Source of the DNA: Methylomonas lenta
GTDB lineage: Bacteria; Pseudomonadota; Gammaproteobacteria; Methylococcales; Methylomonadaceae
Length of the DNA stretch: 60,614 nucleotides
Assembly (NCBI RefSeq): GCF_001644015.1
Contig: NZ_LUUI01000113.1
Span: forward strand, 1-60,614
Direction: 5' to 3'
Positions 1-7,477 of this stretch are shown here, piece after piece. How positions within the stretch are numbered: position 1 is the first letter of the stretch; each line of letters opens with the position of its first letter. Under the pieces are notes generated by a model, which saw only the letters and a program-made list of their open reading frames with translations, did no database searches and had not been told where the DNA came from. The translations under genes were made by a program, and so were the position numbers.

Positions 1-2
1 TT

Positions 3-119
3 GCCCGTATTGAAGGTGGACATATCCCGACTATCCGCACCTTGGAAAAAATCGCCAAGGCAACAAACTCCCGGCTCAAAATCAGCTTTGAGCCAGATAC
101 AGCGCACCACGCCCCTTAG
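3..119 (+). CDS. Xre-family HTH regulator, C-terminal fragment (window edge)
   Basis: An open frame enters from the left edge and ends at TAG 117-119. The visible 38 residues read ARIEGGHIPTIRTLEKIAKA and then a short tail containing SRLKISFEP. This is the usual last helix and tail of small Xre/HigA-type antitoxins, where the recognition helix is followed by a theme of the type RIExGxxxPxxxTLxKIAxA. The start and most of the HTH lie outside the window. A toxin partner would be expected upstream (HigBA order), so this is probably the antitoxin of another toxin-antitoxin pair. A plain Xre repressor is also possible. Confidence 0.6.
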   Translation, partial: ARIEGGHIPTIRTLEKIAKATNSRLKISFEPDTAHHAP

Positions 120-244
120 GGGGTAGTTACCACATAAGGGCCTGCTGAGGCGACTTGGCAGGTCTACTCACCCAACCCCCCATTAAAGCAGGCAACTCAT
201 TCCAACGAAGATGGCGGTTTTTGCAGCTATGTGGTAACTACCCC
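120..244. repeat. Short element bounded by perfect 17-bp inverted repeats
   Basis: GGGGTAGTTACCACATA at 120-136 is repeated exactly in inverted orientation at 228-244, leaving 91 bp between. The left arm begins one base after the stop codon of the preceding regulator. The interior contains the 19-mer TGGCAGGTCTACTCACCCA (156-174), which recurs with one mismatch at 45421-45439. The size and perfect terminal repeats suggest a MITE-like miniature element or a strong long-range hairpin. No transposase or clear target duplication is visible. Confidence 0.5.
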
Positions 245-502
245 ATTACGCCAGTAGTGAATGACGGCTTTTCGGCAAGCAACCTTATGTCCTCTCTGGC
301 TGGACCCGACTATAAAGCCTTCTGGGAATGCCAAAAACGGTTGCCGGGGGATATCGCAACCCCAACTGCCACCCATTTTATCCCGGCTTTGCTGATCAAG
401 AAAGGCGGGGACTTCCCCGATTTCTGGAAACAATCCATGACTTTTCCATCCGCAATGAAAGGTGCTTATGAGGCAATTCGGAAGAAAAGCAAAGCCTGGT
501 GA
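155..502 (+). CDS. Hypothetical protein, doubtful
   Basis: This is a 115-codon open frame with no recognised family. Its first 30 codons lie inside the inverted-repeat element at 120-244, so the reading frame may be the 3' part of an older gene into which the element inserted. The second half (with FWECQKRLPGD and GGDFPDFWKQSM) has a more protein-like composition than the first. No convincing ribosome binding site precedes the ATG. An overlapping frame on the other strand is about as long. It may be a real C-terminal remnant or chance. Confidence 0.25.
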   Translation: MAGLLTQPPIKAGNSFQRRWRFLQLCGNYPITPVVNDGFSASNLMSSLAGPDYKAFWECQKRLPGDIATPTATHFIPALLIKKGGDFPDFWKQSMTFPSAMKGAYEAIRKKSKAW

Positions 503-830
503 TATCCGGAGTATCCATCTAAAAATAGACCTTGTTTTGAGTATTCCGATGAAAACTGTCATTCATTCTTGGCGCAAACCAGTCACCAAAAATTTAAAGA
601 AAGCAGCCACTGATAATGAATGAAATCACTCGACTTAGTCGGCGGCAATACGACCCCTTTGAGACATTCGGATACTGATTTAAGCTTCCCAATAGCGGTC
701 ATTGGAAATTTGGCACTATCAACCCTGGCCAGTCAATCAAATGTGAGCCAATGCAGGATATTTTTTGATCTTGATCAATTAAGTGATATTAAATAATATA
801 TATTGGTACTTATCACAGGAGGCAAGAGTT
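503..830. other. Intergenic, no gene recognised
   Basis: No open frame with family resemblance was found. The last 80 bases are AT-rich and probably hold the promoter of the downstream toxin-antitoxin pair. An AGGAGG ribosome binding site lies at 817-822. Confidence 0.4.
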
Positions 831-1076
831 ATGCAGCAAAAAATCACCAGTGTGACAATAGGCGCACACTTTGAACAATTTATAGCCAAACAAATTCACG
901 AGGGACGCTACGGATCGGCAAGCGAAACAGTCAGGGCAGGCTTACGCTTGTTAGAAGAGAGGGAACTGAAATTAGCGGCTTTACAAAAAGCCCTTATAGA
1001 CGGCGAGGAAAGTGGCAGGGCTGATTATTCCTTAAAAGGTTTAATAGCCGAGCTTGACCAAGAAAGTGTTAACTAA
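831..1076 (+). CDS. parD: ParD-type antitoxin
   Basis: 81 residues. The start was set at ATG 831 because AGGAGG at 817-822 lies 8 bases upstream; an earlier in-frame ATG at 783 has no such site. The N-terminal half (SVTIGAHFEQFIAKQIHEG, then SASETVRAGLRLLEERE) is the ribbon-helix-helix DNA-binding fold of CopG/ParD antitoxins. The C-terminal tail is acidic and probably wraps the toxin. The stop overlaps the toxin start (TAATG), the usual antitoxin-first arrangement. By analogy the protein represses its own operon and neutralises the ParE-type toxin. Confidence 0.85.
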   Translation: MQQKITSVTIGAHFEQFIAKQIHEGRYGSASETVRAGLRLLEERELKLAALQKALIDGEESGRADYSLKGLIAELDQESVN

Positions 1077-1369
1077 TGCCAGGTTTTGAACTTACCAATA
1101 AGGCTAAATCCGATCTTAAAGATATTGCCATCTATACTCAAAATACTTGGGGAAATCGTCAAAGAAACATTTATCTAACCGCGCTTGATAAATCATTTTA
1201 TGCTTTGGCATCCGATCACCTGAAAGGTCGTGATTGTAGCGAAATACGGAGCGGCTATCGTAAGCATAAAGTAGGCAAGCATATTGTTTACTACCGTGAA
1301 ATTAACGCAAACCTCATTGAAATAGTCCGTATTCTTCACGAACGAATGGACATAGAATCCCAACTATAA
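1076..1369 (+). CDS. parE: ParE/RelE-superfamily toxin
   Basis: 97 residues, the usual length for ParE. The start overlaps the antitoxin stop by one base, indicating translational coupling. Family signs are the N-terminal LTNKAKSDLKDIAIYTQNTW, the central RSGYRKHKVGKHIVYYRE, and the end VRILHERMD, which is the typical ParE C-terminus. ParE proteins usually poison DNA gyrase, but family members vary, so the target is inferred. The pair is unrelated at sequence level to the second parDE pair at 2.5-3.0 kb. Confidence 0.85.
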   Translation: MPGFELTNKAKSDLKDIAIYTQNTWGNRQRNIYLTALDKSFYALASDHLKGRDCSEIRSGYRKHKVGKHIVYYREINANLIEIVRILHERMDIESQL

Positions 1370-1717
1370 AACCGCATGGTCAGCTCCAGTCGCATTATCT
1401 AAAAAAATCTCTGTTTTTTAGGCATACTGGCATTCATAAAAAGCATTGCCCATCTTACATTTTACCGTCTGTTGGCACATTGCCGAACTATATTCAGCTC
1501 TATTCATCGCCATAAAGCGGCCAGTCGCGATTGGCAGGTTTTGGCCGATTGTGTGAGGTCACCAACGGCTGCTTTGTAGCCCTCCAGTTCGCAGAATCTG
1601 GATTGTCTGACTGGCCGGAGAAACGCGGCAGTCAAGAATGGGTCGCAAGGAGTCGGAGCTTACCCCGTTCACTAAAGTAGCGGCCACAATTTGCACAGCC
1701 GCTCCCTTATTGCGCGG
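1370..1717. other. Intergenic, no gene recognised
   Basis: No credible coding frame. An imperfect inverted repeat, AGCGGC...GCCGCT at about 1679-1703, lies just past the 3' end of the minus-strand recombinase and could be part of its terminator. Confidence 0.3.
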
Positions 1718-2341
1718 TTAAATTTCTGTTTGTTCTGAAATTTCCAGAGCGTCGTCAACTTCTATGCCGAGATACCTCACAGTACTTTCTAGTTTTGAAT
1801 GACCGAGTAGTAACTGAACAGCCCGTAAATTTTTTGTTCGACGATATACCAAGGTCGCTTTTGTGCGGCGCATCGTATGAGTTCCGTAAGCAGACGGATC
1901 AAGACCAATTGATGTAACCCAATGCTCAACTATTCGAGCATATTGCCGTGTAGAAAGGTGCGGCGAAGTGTGAATTCGACTTGTAAAAAGATACTCATCG
2001 GATTTCAGTTGGGCTTGGCTAATCCAATTTGCCAAAGAGTCTCTGGTTTGTTCAGTTATCTCAAATTGAACCGGTCTTTGCGTTTTCTGCTGCATTATGA
2101 TCGCGCGCGAAGACACCCGACCACCTTGAGCAACATCGCAGACTTTAAGCTTGACCAAATCACATCCCCGGAGCTTGCTATCAATGGCAAGATTGAATAG
2201 AGCTAGTTCGCGTATGTTTTTGGCCATTTGCAAACGAATACGAATAGACCAGATTTCCTTCAATTTTAGTGGCGATTTCTGACCAATCAACTTACCTTTG
2301 TTCCATGGAACATGTTGCACGTTTTTATTTTCTTGTTTCAT
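1718..2341 (-). CDS. Minimal tyrosine recombinase (phage integrase family)
   Basis: 207 residues with only the catalytic domain. Visible catalytic positions are the first Arg in DSKLRGCDLVKLK, the HxxR box in GTHTMRRTKA, the LLGHSKLESTVRYLG box with the second His, and the Tyr in that same box. AGGAG lies 6 bases before the ATG. Full integrases run 300-400 residues with an N-terminal core-binding domain, which is absent here. Stand-alone catalytic-domain recombinases of this length occur in proteobacterial accessory regions, and their substrates are unknown. It sits between two toxin-antitoxin pairs, so it may mark a mobile segment, though no att sites were found. Confidence 0.8.
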   Translation of the reverse strand: MKQENKNVQHVPWNKGKLIGQKSPLKLKEIWSIRIRLQMAKNIRELALFNLAIDSKLRGCDLVKLKVCDVAQGGRVSSRAIIMQQKTQRPVQFEITEQTRDSLANWISQAQLKSDEYLFTSRIHTSPHLSTRQYARIVEHWVTSIGLDPSAYGTHTMRRTKATLVYRRTKNLRAVQLLLGHSKLESTVRYLGIEVDDALEISEQTEI

Positions 2342-2503
2342 GACAGACTCCTAACAGTTGTTTAAGGAGATTTATTGTCATGCTACCAACGCGAACAGTC
2401 TGGAATGAGCACTGACCAGCCAGATTACGAACCTTCGACTTGCCTACACCCGCATAATGGGGTTTGATTTATGCGTTATTTTTCAAGTTATTGATTAATT
2501 GGC

Positions 2504-2800
2504 TTACGCATCCAAATTCTGTTCAACATCCATGAGCTCATGCAGAATCCGGACGATCAAAATATGATCGGATTTGGCGAGGTAAATAATCAGATGTTTC
2601 TGGTGCGGATGAAACCGCATTGGTGGGTTAAATTCTGTGCGCTCCCGATATAAATAAGGGTTGTCCGACAGAAATTGGCATTTCCGTTTTAAGGCTTGTT
2701 GATATCGCTCGGCCTGATTTTCGCCATAGTTCAAATACCCGTAGCGATAGATGGCGATCAAGTCTTTTTCCGCTTCCTTGGAAAAGATGTAACGGCTCAT
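2504..2800 (-). CDS. parE: ParE/RelE-superfamily toxin, second module
   Basis: 98 residues. SRYIFSKEAEKDLIAIYRYG at the N-terminus, a central HPHQKHLIIYLAKSDH, and IVRILHELMDVEQNL at the end match ParE toxins. Its ATG (2800-2798) shares a base with the TGA of the antitoxin upstream (TGATG), the usual coupling. It is the second parDE-type pair within 3 kb and is in the opposite orientation to the first. Confidence 0.85.
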   Translation of the reverse strand: MSRYIFSKEAEKDLIAIYRYGYLNYGENQAERYQQALKRKCQFLSDNPYLYRERTEFNPPMRFHPHQKHLIIYLAKSDHILIVRILHELMDVEQNLDA

Positions 2801-3045
2801 CAGGCATTATCTTTCAAACTGTTACGGGCTGCTTGAATAATGTCATCAAACGATTTATCACTTTCGCCGCTTTGTAAGCCTGCTGTGATCGCTGCTTGCA
2901 GGGCTTGTATTTTGTTTCTTTTTTCTTGATCCTGACGGATTAAATCCCGCACGTAATCACTCGAATTCGCGTAAGCGCCGGTTTCTACTTGAGACTGCAC
3001 CCAATCTTTCATCGGATCAGGAATAGAGATATTCATGGTCGCCAT
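2800..3045 (-). CDS. parD: ParD-type antitoxin, second module
   Basis: 81 residues when started at ATG 3045, which has GGGAG 7-8 bases upstream. The longer in-frame option from 3096 adds 17 residues outside the family pattern. The N-terminal MATMNISIPDPMKDWVQSQV followed by SSDYVRDLIRQDQEK is the ribbon-helix-helix of ParD/CopG antitoxins. The C-terminal part (ITAGLQSGESDKSFDDI) matches the toxin-binding tail of this family. Likely function: operon autorepressor and antidote to the downstream ParE. Confidence 0.85.
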   Translation of the reverse strand: MATMNISIPDPMKDWVQSQVETGAYANSSDYVRDLIRQDQEKRNKIQALQAAITAGLQSGESDKSFDDIIQAARNSLKDNA

Positions 3046-3340
3046 TTTCATTCTCCCAGACGTAATATTGCTTTTATTTATGACATACTTTGTCAATCTT
3101 TGCCAATATTTTCAATAATCGCTGGTTCTTCTTGATTGATGTTTTATTACATCAGTGTTCGGCAAAGGAATAGGTGATTTCTGCTACCTGTACATGAAAA
3201 GCTTTGCCCGGCTTTCAATAAAAGAGCGTGTAATCTTTCCAGGCCGATGCAGCTATTTATGTTTTGACTAAGAAATCAGTGTTGAAACCGGAAAAGACAG
3301 AAAGCTGTTTTGCATTTAGCTCCACTGAAAGCTTATTTTT

Positions 3341-3357
3341 ATTTTAGCCGCTAAAAT
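3341..3357. promoter_or_regulatory. Operator-like palindrome, copy 1
   Basis: ATTTTAGC-C-GCTAAAAT is a perfect 8-bp dyad around one base. It resembles TTAGC...GCTAA sites bound by MarR/SlyA-type regulators, apart from a 1-base instead of a 2-base centre. The copy at 3500-3518 has the same core, 160 bp away centre to centre, about 15 helical turns, which would put both on the same face of the DNA. Confidence 0.5.
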
Positions 3358-3499
3358 TTACACATCAGTCGAACATATACTATATCGAATTTATAAAAAT
3401 GATTTGACTATAATCCTGTGACTTAAAACAATATATTGACAAAATAACCGTCAACATCACTCTATAATTTCTCTAATTGACGACCGGCTTCTAATCCTA

Positions 3500-3518
3500 A
3501 ATTTTAGCCGCTAAAATT
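3500..3518. promoter_or_regulatory. Operator-like palindrome, copy 2
   Basis: AATTTTAGC-C-GCTAAAATT is a perfect 9-bp dyad sharing its 17-base core with the site at 3341-3357. Between the two lies AT-rich, promoter-like sequence with TTGACA at 3436-3441 and TATAAT at 3463-3468, though their 21-base spacing is long. It is not clear which gene is controlled. Confidence 0.5.
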
Positions 3519-3672
3519 AAACGAGGCGGTATTCACCACGCATCATGAGATGACTACCCATGGCATAGGCTACGAAGTCAGATGCCTGGGATAACGCAAC
3601 ATGCAGGGGAATGTTGGGCGCATTGGCTGAAACGTTGGCTTGCGCAAACTCTAAGCCTCTGGCTTTGTCGTA
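3517..3672 (-). pseudogene. C-terminal gene fragment, family unknown
   Basis: Read on the minus strand, 51 codons encode a plausible C-terminus including ANVSANAPNIPLHVALSQAS and MGSHLMMRGEYRLV, ending at TAA 3519-3517, inside the second palindrome. There is an in-frame stop just upstream (TGA at 3675-3673) and no start codon, so if real it is the remains of a larger gene. Codon use looks like the surrounding genes. It could also be chance. Confidence 0.25.
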
Positions 3673-3760
3673 TCAATTACACACCTCTAATTAAATTAAG
3701 GCATAATCGCCGTGGGTATAAACAATATACCTATCATGGTTTTTAATTTAAGAGAGATTT

Positions 3761-3970
3761 ATGGCAGCGCAAGTAGAAGGCAAAGTAAAGTGGTTCAACG
3801 ATGAAAAAGGTTTCGGCTTCATCGAGCAAGACGGCGGCAAAGATGTGTTTGTACACTTCAACGCCATTCAGGGCAGCGGTCGTAAATCCTTGAAAGAAGG
3901 CCAACGCGTCACGATGGAAATAACTAACGGTGCCAAAGGCCCACAAGCTGAGAACGTCATCCCGTTGTAA
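3761..3970 (+). CDS. cspA: Cold-shock domain protein (CspA family)
   Basis: 69 residues, full length for the family, with GAGAG upstream of the ATG. One OB-fold domain carries the RNA-binding motifs KGFGFIEQ (RNP1) and VFVHF (RNP2), followed by [20 protein letters not shown]. Such proteins bind single-stranded RNA/DNA and melt secondary structure during cold shock or growth transitions. It is a single gene with a long AT-rich upstream region, compatible with the long 5' leader usual for csp genes. Which csp paralogue it is cannot be told from sequence. Confidence 0.93.
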   Translation: MAAQVEGKVKWFNDEKGFGFIEQDGGKDVFVHFNAIQGSGRKSLKEGQRVTMEITNGAKGPQAENVIPL

Positions 3971-4190
3971 TCAGAGCGTCGCTGAATTCCTGCACAGTAG
4001 ATACTCAATAGCGGCTGTGCAACTATTCAAGCATACGCAATAACCACTCGCTCTCCATATGAGTCATTTGCCGCACTTTCAGGCATATGCCGCATTACAT
4101 ATTAATGACTTTGTCGTTTCATTTGCTCCCCAAATCTCCAAAAGCTGCATTTTATAGGTTGCGCTGCTCATCCCAATACCTTGAATAAAA

Positions 4191-4207
4191 TTGGCGTAAT
4201 AATTGCC
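4191..4207 (+). promoter_or_regulatory. Sigma-54-like promoter of the PEP-CTERM gene
   Basis: TTGGCGTAATAATTGCC fits the -24/-12 consensus TGGCRYR-N4-TTGC with GG and GC exactly 10 bases apart (GG 4193-4194, GC 4205-4206). Transcription would begin near 4218, about 100 bases before the ATG at 4318. Sigma-54 with the PrsK/PrsR pair is known to control PEP-CTERM genes in other bacteria. No regulator gene is in the window. Confidence 0.5.
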
Positions 4208-4317
4208 TTTGTCTAGTTGCAAGCCTTTGCTGCCCAAGAAATACAACCTCTACTTTCATGCTGAGGATAGTAGCGACATAGCTTGCACCTAACCCCGTCA
4301 TTCAGGAGAAGTTCATC

Positions 4318-5304
4318 ATGCTAGAAGCAAAAAAATTAACTCAAGCCATTTATCTGGTCATGACTGGTGCAGCATTATCGCTTACACCATTAACCAATGC
4401 GCACGCATCCACCACGATGTACAATTTGTATGGAGCCTCAAACACCCCGGTTGCACCATCGTATGAAACTGACGGTTATGTATGGGGATTTGACACGCCA
4501 TCACCGGGCGACCCAAATGCTGCCACTCCTGGCTGGGTAGGCACTAGTGGGCCGACCTCCACGCCTTTTTTAACCAAGGGCGGCATGGCACTGAATTGGG
4601 CGGCCAATATCACCAACACTGGTGACAGCCTGACCATTTCCCAACAGGATGCGTTTAACCGCTATGGCATTTATGCAGACATCGACACTTCAGCAGGTGC
4701 CTGGCGAGACCCATCAAATCCCAGAGGAGCAGGTACCCGGCATTCTATAGATATCGGCTTATTTAAATCCGACGTCGCACAAACCATCAACCTCACTATC
4801 ACCGGCATTTCAAATCCTGCTGGCAACTATGGCATGACGATCTATCAAGGGGCGCCTCAAAATCCTGATTATAATCATTACGGCTATCCCGTTTTCAATA
4901 GTGCAGCCGACCTTCCAGGCTACAGCGAATCCATCACTACCACCATCAACAGCAACGCTCAAACCACAACAGACCCATTTGGCGTTCAAACCACTACTAC
5001 CGCAACCTACACGACAATATCCACTGTTTACAGTCACCCCTATATCACCCGCACACTTGTCGATCCGGACACTGGACTGACTAGCAACACTCTCAGTTTT
5101 CAAGCCGAAGCCAATATGATTTACACCCTCATGTTAGGTGGCAACAATGGCAATATGTATGATGATTATGCCGGCTACGAATTAAACATTTCCTCAGCAC
5201 CCTTACCCACATCAGCCGTACCACTACCTTCATCGGTCTGGTTATTTATCACGGCGATTTCCGGTTTACTGGGCGTAAAGAGAAGGAAAAAAGTTCTCTG
5301 CTAA
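4318..5304 (+). CDS. Exported protein with PEP-CTERM (VPLP variant) sorting tail
   Basis: 328 residues. AGGAG stands just upstream of the ATG. Residues 1-30 are a signal peptide ending near NAHAS. The body is rich in Thr, Ser, Asn and Gly, with a Thr-rich stretch around residues 200-235, and has no recognised enzyme domain. The C-terminus is a PEP-CTERM signal: VPLPSSVWLF, a hydrophobic helix ending in ISGLLG, then the basic VKRRKK. Such proteins are processed by an exosortase and end up at the cell surface or in extracellular matrix. No exosortase is in the window. It is preceded by a sigma-54-like promoter and followed by a dispersed repeat. Confidence 0.8.
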   Translation: MLEAKKLTQAIYLVMTGAALSLTPLTNAHASTTMYNLYGASNTPVAPSYETDGYVWGFDTPSPGDPNAATPGWVGTSGPTSTPFLTKGGMALNWAANITNTGDSLTISQQDAFNRYGIYADIDTSAGAWRDPSNPRGAGTRHSIDIGLFKSDVAQTINLTITGISNPAGNYGMTIYQGAPQNPDYNHYGYPVFNSAADLPGYSESITTTINSNAQTTTDPFGVQTTTTATYTTISTVYSHPYITRTLVDPDTGLTSNTLSFQAEANMIYTLMLGGNNGNMYDDYAGYELNISSAPLPTSAVPLPSSVWLFITAISGLLGVKRRKKVLC

Positions 5305-5320
5305 ACTCAAAACAACATAA

Positions 5321-5412
5321 GCCGGGGTAGCCCGGATGTAGCGCAGCGAAATCCGGGATTTGGAAACCCTTTCCCGGATTTCATTACAGCCCGGCGAGGC
5401 GTTTTTTGATTT
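5321..5412. repeat. Dispersed REP-like repeat / possible terminator
   Basis: The segment has nested inverted pieces: AGCCCGGATGTAGCGCAGCG and AAATCCGGGA, then CCCGGATTTCATTACAGCCC, and ends in GCGAGGCGTTTTTTG. The AGCCCGGATGTAGCGCAGCG motif is a widespread intergenic repeat in proteobacteria. Lying between convergent genes, it may also end transcription from either side. Confidence 0.6.
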
Positions 5413-5436
5413 TATAGCTTGTCTAAATCGGACAAT

Positions 5437-6414
5437 CTATAACAAATGCCTCACAGCCTGCCTTTCCTCGATCAATTCCGCTTCGTTTTGGCGCAGTCTT
5501 TCCAGGCTGAATTCATTGATATCCAAGCCCTTAACAATATTGTAAACACCATCGGTAACCGTGACTGGAAAAGAAAACACCAAGCCGGACTCAATGCCAT
5601 AGCTACCATCGGATGGCACGGCCATGCTGACCCAGTCACCTTCCTCGGTGCCGTTTATCCAGGTAAACATATGCTTGATGGCTGCGTTGGCGGCAGAGGC
5701 CGCACTGGATTGACCACGGGCCTTGATCACTTGGGTGCCGCGATGCTGAAGCGTGGGTATGAATTCGTTAACAAACCACTCCTGTTCCACCAGAGATAGG
5801 GCTTTTTGACCTTTGACCCAGGCGTGATGCAAGTCGGGATATTGCATGCAGGAATGATTTCCCCAGACACTGATATTCTTGACATCCCGAGTGAGTACAC
5901 CACATTTTTGCGCTAACATACTTATTGCGCGGGTGTGATCCAGCATAGCCATAGCAGCAAAACATTCCGGTGCTAAATCCGGGGCATTATTGATCGCCAG
6001 AAAGGCATTGGTATTAGCCGGATTTCCGGTCACCAAAGCTTTGACCTTTCGGCTGGCGACGTCATTAAGCGCCTTGCCCTGCACCCGAAAAATCTCGGCA
6101 TTTTGCGACAGTAAATCGCTTCTAAGCATACCTTCCTTACGCGGTCTGGCACCCACTAAAAAGGCATAATCGACATTATCAAATGCTACTTTGGCATCAT
6201 CGGTAATGATGACTTTATTCAGTAAAGGAAATGCGCAATCATTCAATTCCATCACCACTCCTTTCAATACCTCCAAAGCCGGGGTGATTTCTAACAAGCG
6301 CAACACAATCGGTTGATCGGGGCCAAGCAAATCACCGGCCGCCAAACGAAATAACAATGAATAACTGATCTGACCTGCGGCACCTGTAACGGCAATATCA
6401 ACGGGGGTTTTCAT
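5437..6414 (-). CDS. mdh: Malate dehydrogenase
   Basis: 325 residues from ATG 6414, chosen because AAGGA lies 5 bases upstream and the protein then begins [20 protein letters not shown], the family start. It interconverts malate and oxaloacetate with NAD (EC 1.1.1.37). The Rossmann [10 protein letters not shown] motif, [32 protein letters not shown] and the catalytic His in VWGNHS are all present, and length matches the 326-residue group. It is divergent from mtdA and the other C1 genes, so it probably serves the serine pathway as well as the TCA cycle. Next to mtdA this is a typical arrangement for methylotrophs. Confidence 0.95.
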   Translation of the reverse strand: MKTPVDIAVTGAAGQISYSLLFRLAAGDLLGPDQPIVLRLLEITPALEVLKGVVMELNDCAFPLLNKVIITDDAKVAFDNVDYAFLVGARPRKEGMLRSDLLSQNAEIFRVQGKALNDVASRKVKALVTGNPANTNAFLAINNAPDLAPECFAAMAMLDHTRAISMLAQKCGVLTRDVKNISVWGNHSCMQYPDLHHAWVKGQKALSLVEQEWFVNEFIPTLQHRGTQVIKARGQSSAASAANAAIKHMFTWINGTEEGDWVSMAVPSDGSYGIESGLVFSFPVTVTDGVYNIVKGLDINEFSLERLRQNEAELIEERQAVRHLL

Positions 6415-6556
6415 AGGAGTCCTTATAGTTTTAGGTGTTGATGTAAAAAAACGCACTGCTATAGAAGCGCATTTACACACTCTTTTTTTGTAAACCTTAC
6501 CACATTCCAGTCATAGACGGGCGTCGCAATCTAAAGCGACCCGCTTAATATCCCTG

Positions 6557-6562
6557 TATAAT
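6557..6562 (+). promoter_or_regulatory. Possible -10 element for mtdA
   Basis: TATAAT preceded directly by TG, 42 bases before the mtdA ATG in the mdh/mtdA divergent region. No good -35 hexamer is found at standard spacing. Confidence 0.35.
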
Positions 6563-6603
6563 GGCGCGCCACAAAACCACCGCCAATTTTATCAGGTAAG
6601 TTA

Positions 6604-7461
6604 ATGAAAAAGCTGTTATTCCAGTTCGACACTGACACACATCCTTCGGTTTTCGACACGGTTGTGGCCTACGACGGCGGCGCTGACCATGTTATCGGCC
6701 ATGGCGGACTCACCGCTGAAAATATCGGCGGTTTGGTTGATGGCTGTATATTCACCCGCGCACCAAAAGACAAAAAAAACACTGCTATTTTCATAGGTGG
6801 CAGCAATATAACCGCCGGGCAAGACTTACTAGCCGCTGTACAAAAACACTTTTTTCCCGGCTTTCAAGTGTCTGTGATGCTGGACAGCAATGGCAGTAAC
6901 ACTACAGCCGCCGCCGCGGTAGCCAGAATTGGCCAAAGCACTCAACTGGCCGGTAAAAAAGTCGTGGTATTAGCCGGCACCGGTCCAGTCGGCCAACGTG
7001 CCGCTGCAATGATGGCTCTTGAGGGCGCCCAGGTTAGCATTTCTTCCAGACATATCTTTAATGCAGAAAAAGCCTGCTTTGCAATGAAAGAACGCTTTAA
7101 TGTCGATTTAACCCCTCTGGAAGCGGCTGATTTGGATGCAAGAGCCGCAATCATTCAGGACGCCAACATCGTTTTGGCGACAGGCGCGGCAGGGGTAGAG
7201 CTGCTTAAACCGGAACACTGGCAAGATAACCCTAAGCTGGAAGTATTGGCCGACGCCAATGCCACCCCACCGGTCGGTATTGGCGGCATGCAGGTAATGG
7301 ATAAAGGCGAAATTCGTAACGGTAAAATTGTCTGGGGCGCTATTGGCTTCGGCACCCTAAAATTGGCCTTACACAGAGCCTGTATCGCCAAGCTGTTTGA
7401 AGATAATAAACAGGTGTTTGATGCCGAAGTTATTTTCCAGTTAGCTAAACAAATGGCCTAA
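6604..7461 (+). CDS. mtdA: NADP-dependent methylene-H4F/methylene-H4MPT dehydrogenase
   Basis: 285 residues, normal for MtdA. It oxidises methylene-tetrahydrofolate (or the methanopterin form) with NADP in the C1 pathway. The N-terminus MKKLLFQFDTDTHPSVFDTV, the segment GLVDGCIFTR, and the nucleotide-binding VVLAGTGPVGQRAAAMMA followed by SSRHIFNAEK are characteristic. It heads a co-directional run mtdA-gck-glyA-GST-ftfL. Gaps are small up to glyA. The partner methenyl-H4F cyclohydrolase gene fchA, often next door in methylotrophs, is not in this window. Confidence 0.95.
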   Translation: MKKLLFQFDTDTHPSVFDTVVAYDGGADHVIGHGGLTAENIGGLVDGCIFTRAPKDKKNTAIFIGGSNITAGQDLLAAVQKHFFPGFQVSVMLDSNGSNTTAAAAVARIGQSTQLAGKKVVVLAGTGPVGQRAAAMMALEGAQVSISSRHIFNAEKACFAMKERFNVDLTPLEAADLDARAAIIQDANIVLATGAAGVELLKPEHWQDNPKLEVLADANATPPVGIGGMQVMDKGEIRNGKIVWGAIGFGTLKLALHRACIAKLFEDNKQVFDAEVIFQLAKQMA

Positions 7462-7477
7462 TCGATACTATTTAAAA

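Noticed and set aside
227-562. 111-codon minus-strand frame opposite the hypothetical at 155-502
   Set aside because: Composition unlike a protein and it crosses the inverted-repeat arm; no ribosome site.
2451-2482. CGCATAA...TTATGCG followed by a T-run near 2480 as an attC or terminator
   Set aside because: The 7-bp arms are short, no L-box arms are present, and no plus-strand gene ends there. Too weak to list.
3436-3468. TTGACA...TATAAT as a standard sigma-70 promoter between the twin palindromes
   Set aside because: The spacing is 21 bases, too long for a confident call. Mentioned only as promoter-like.
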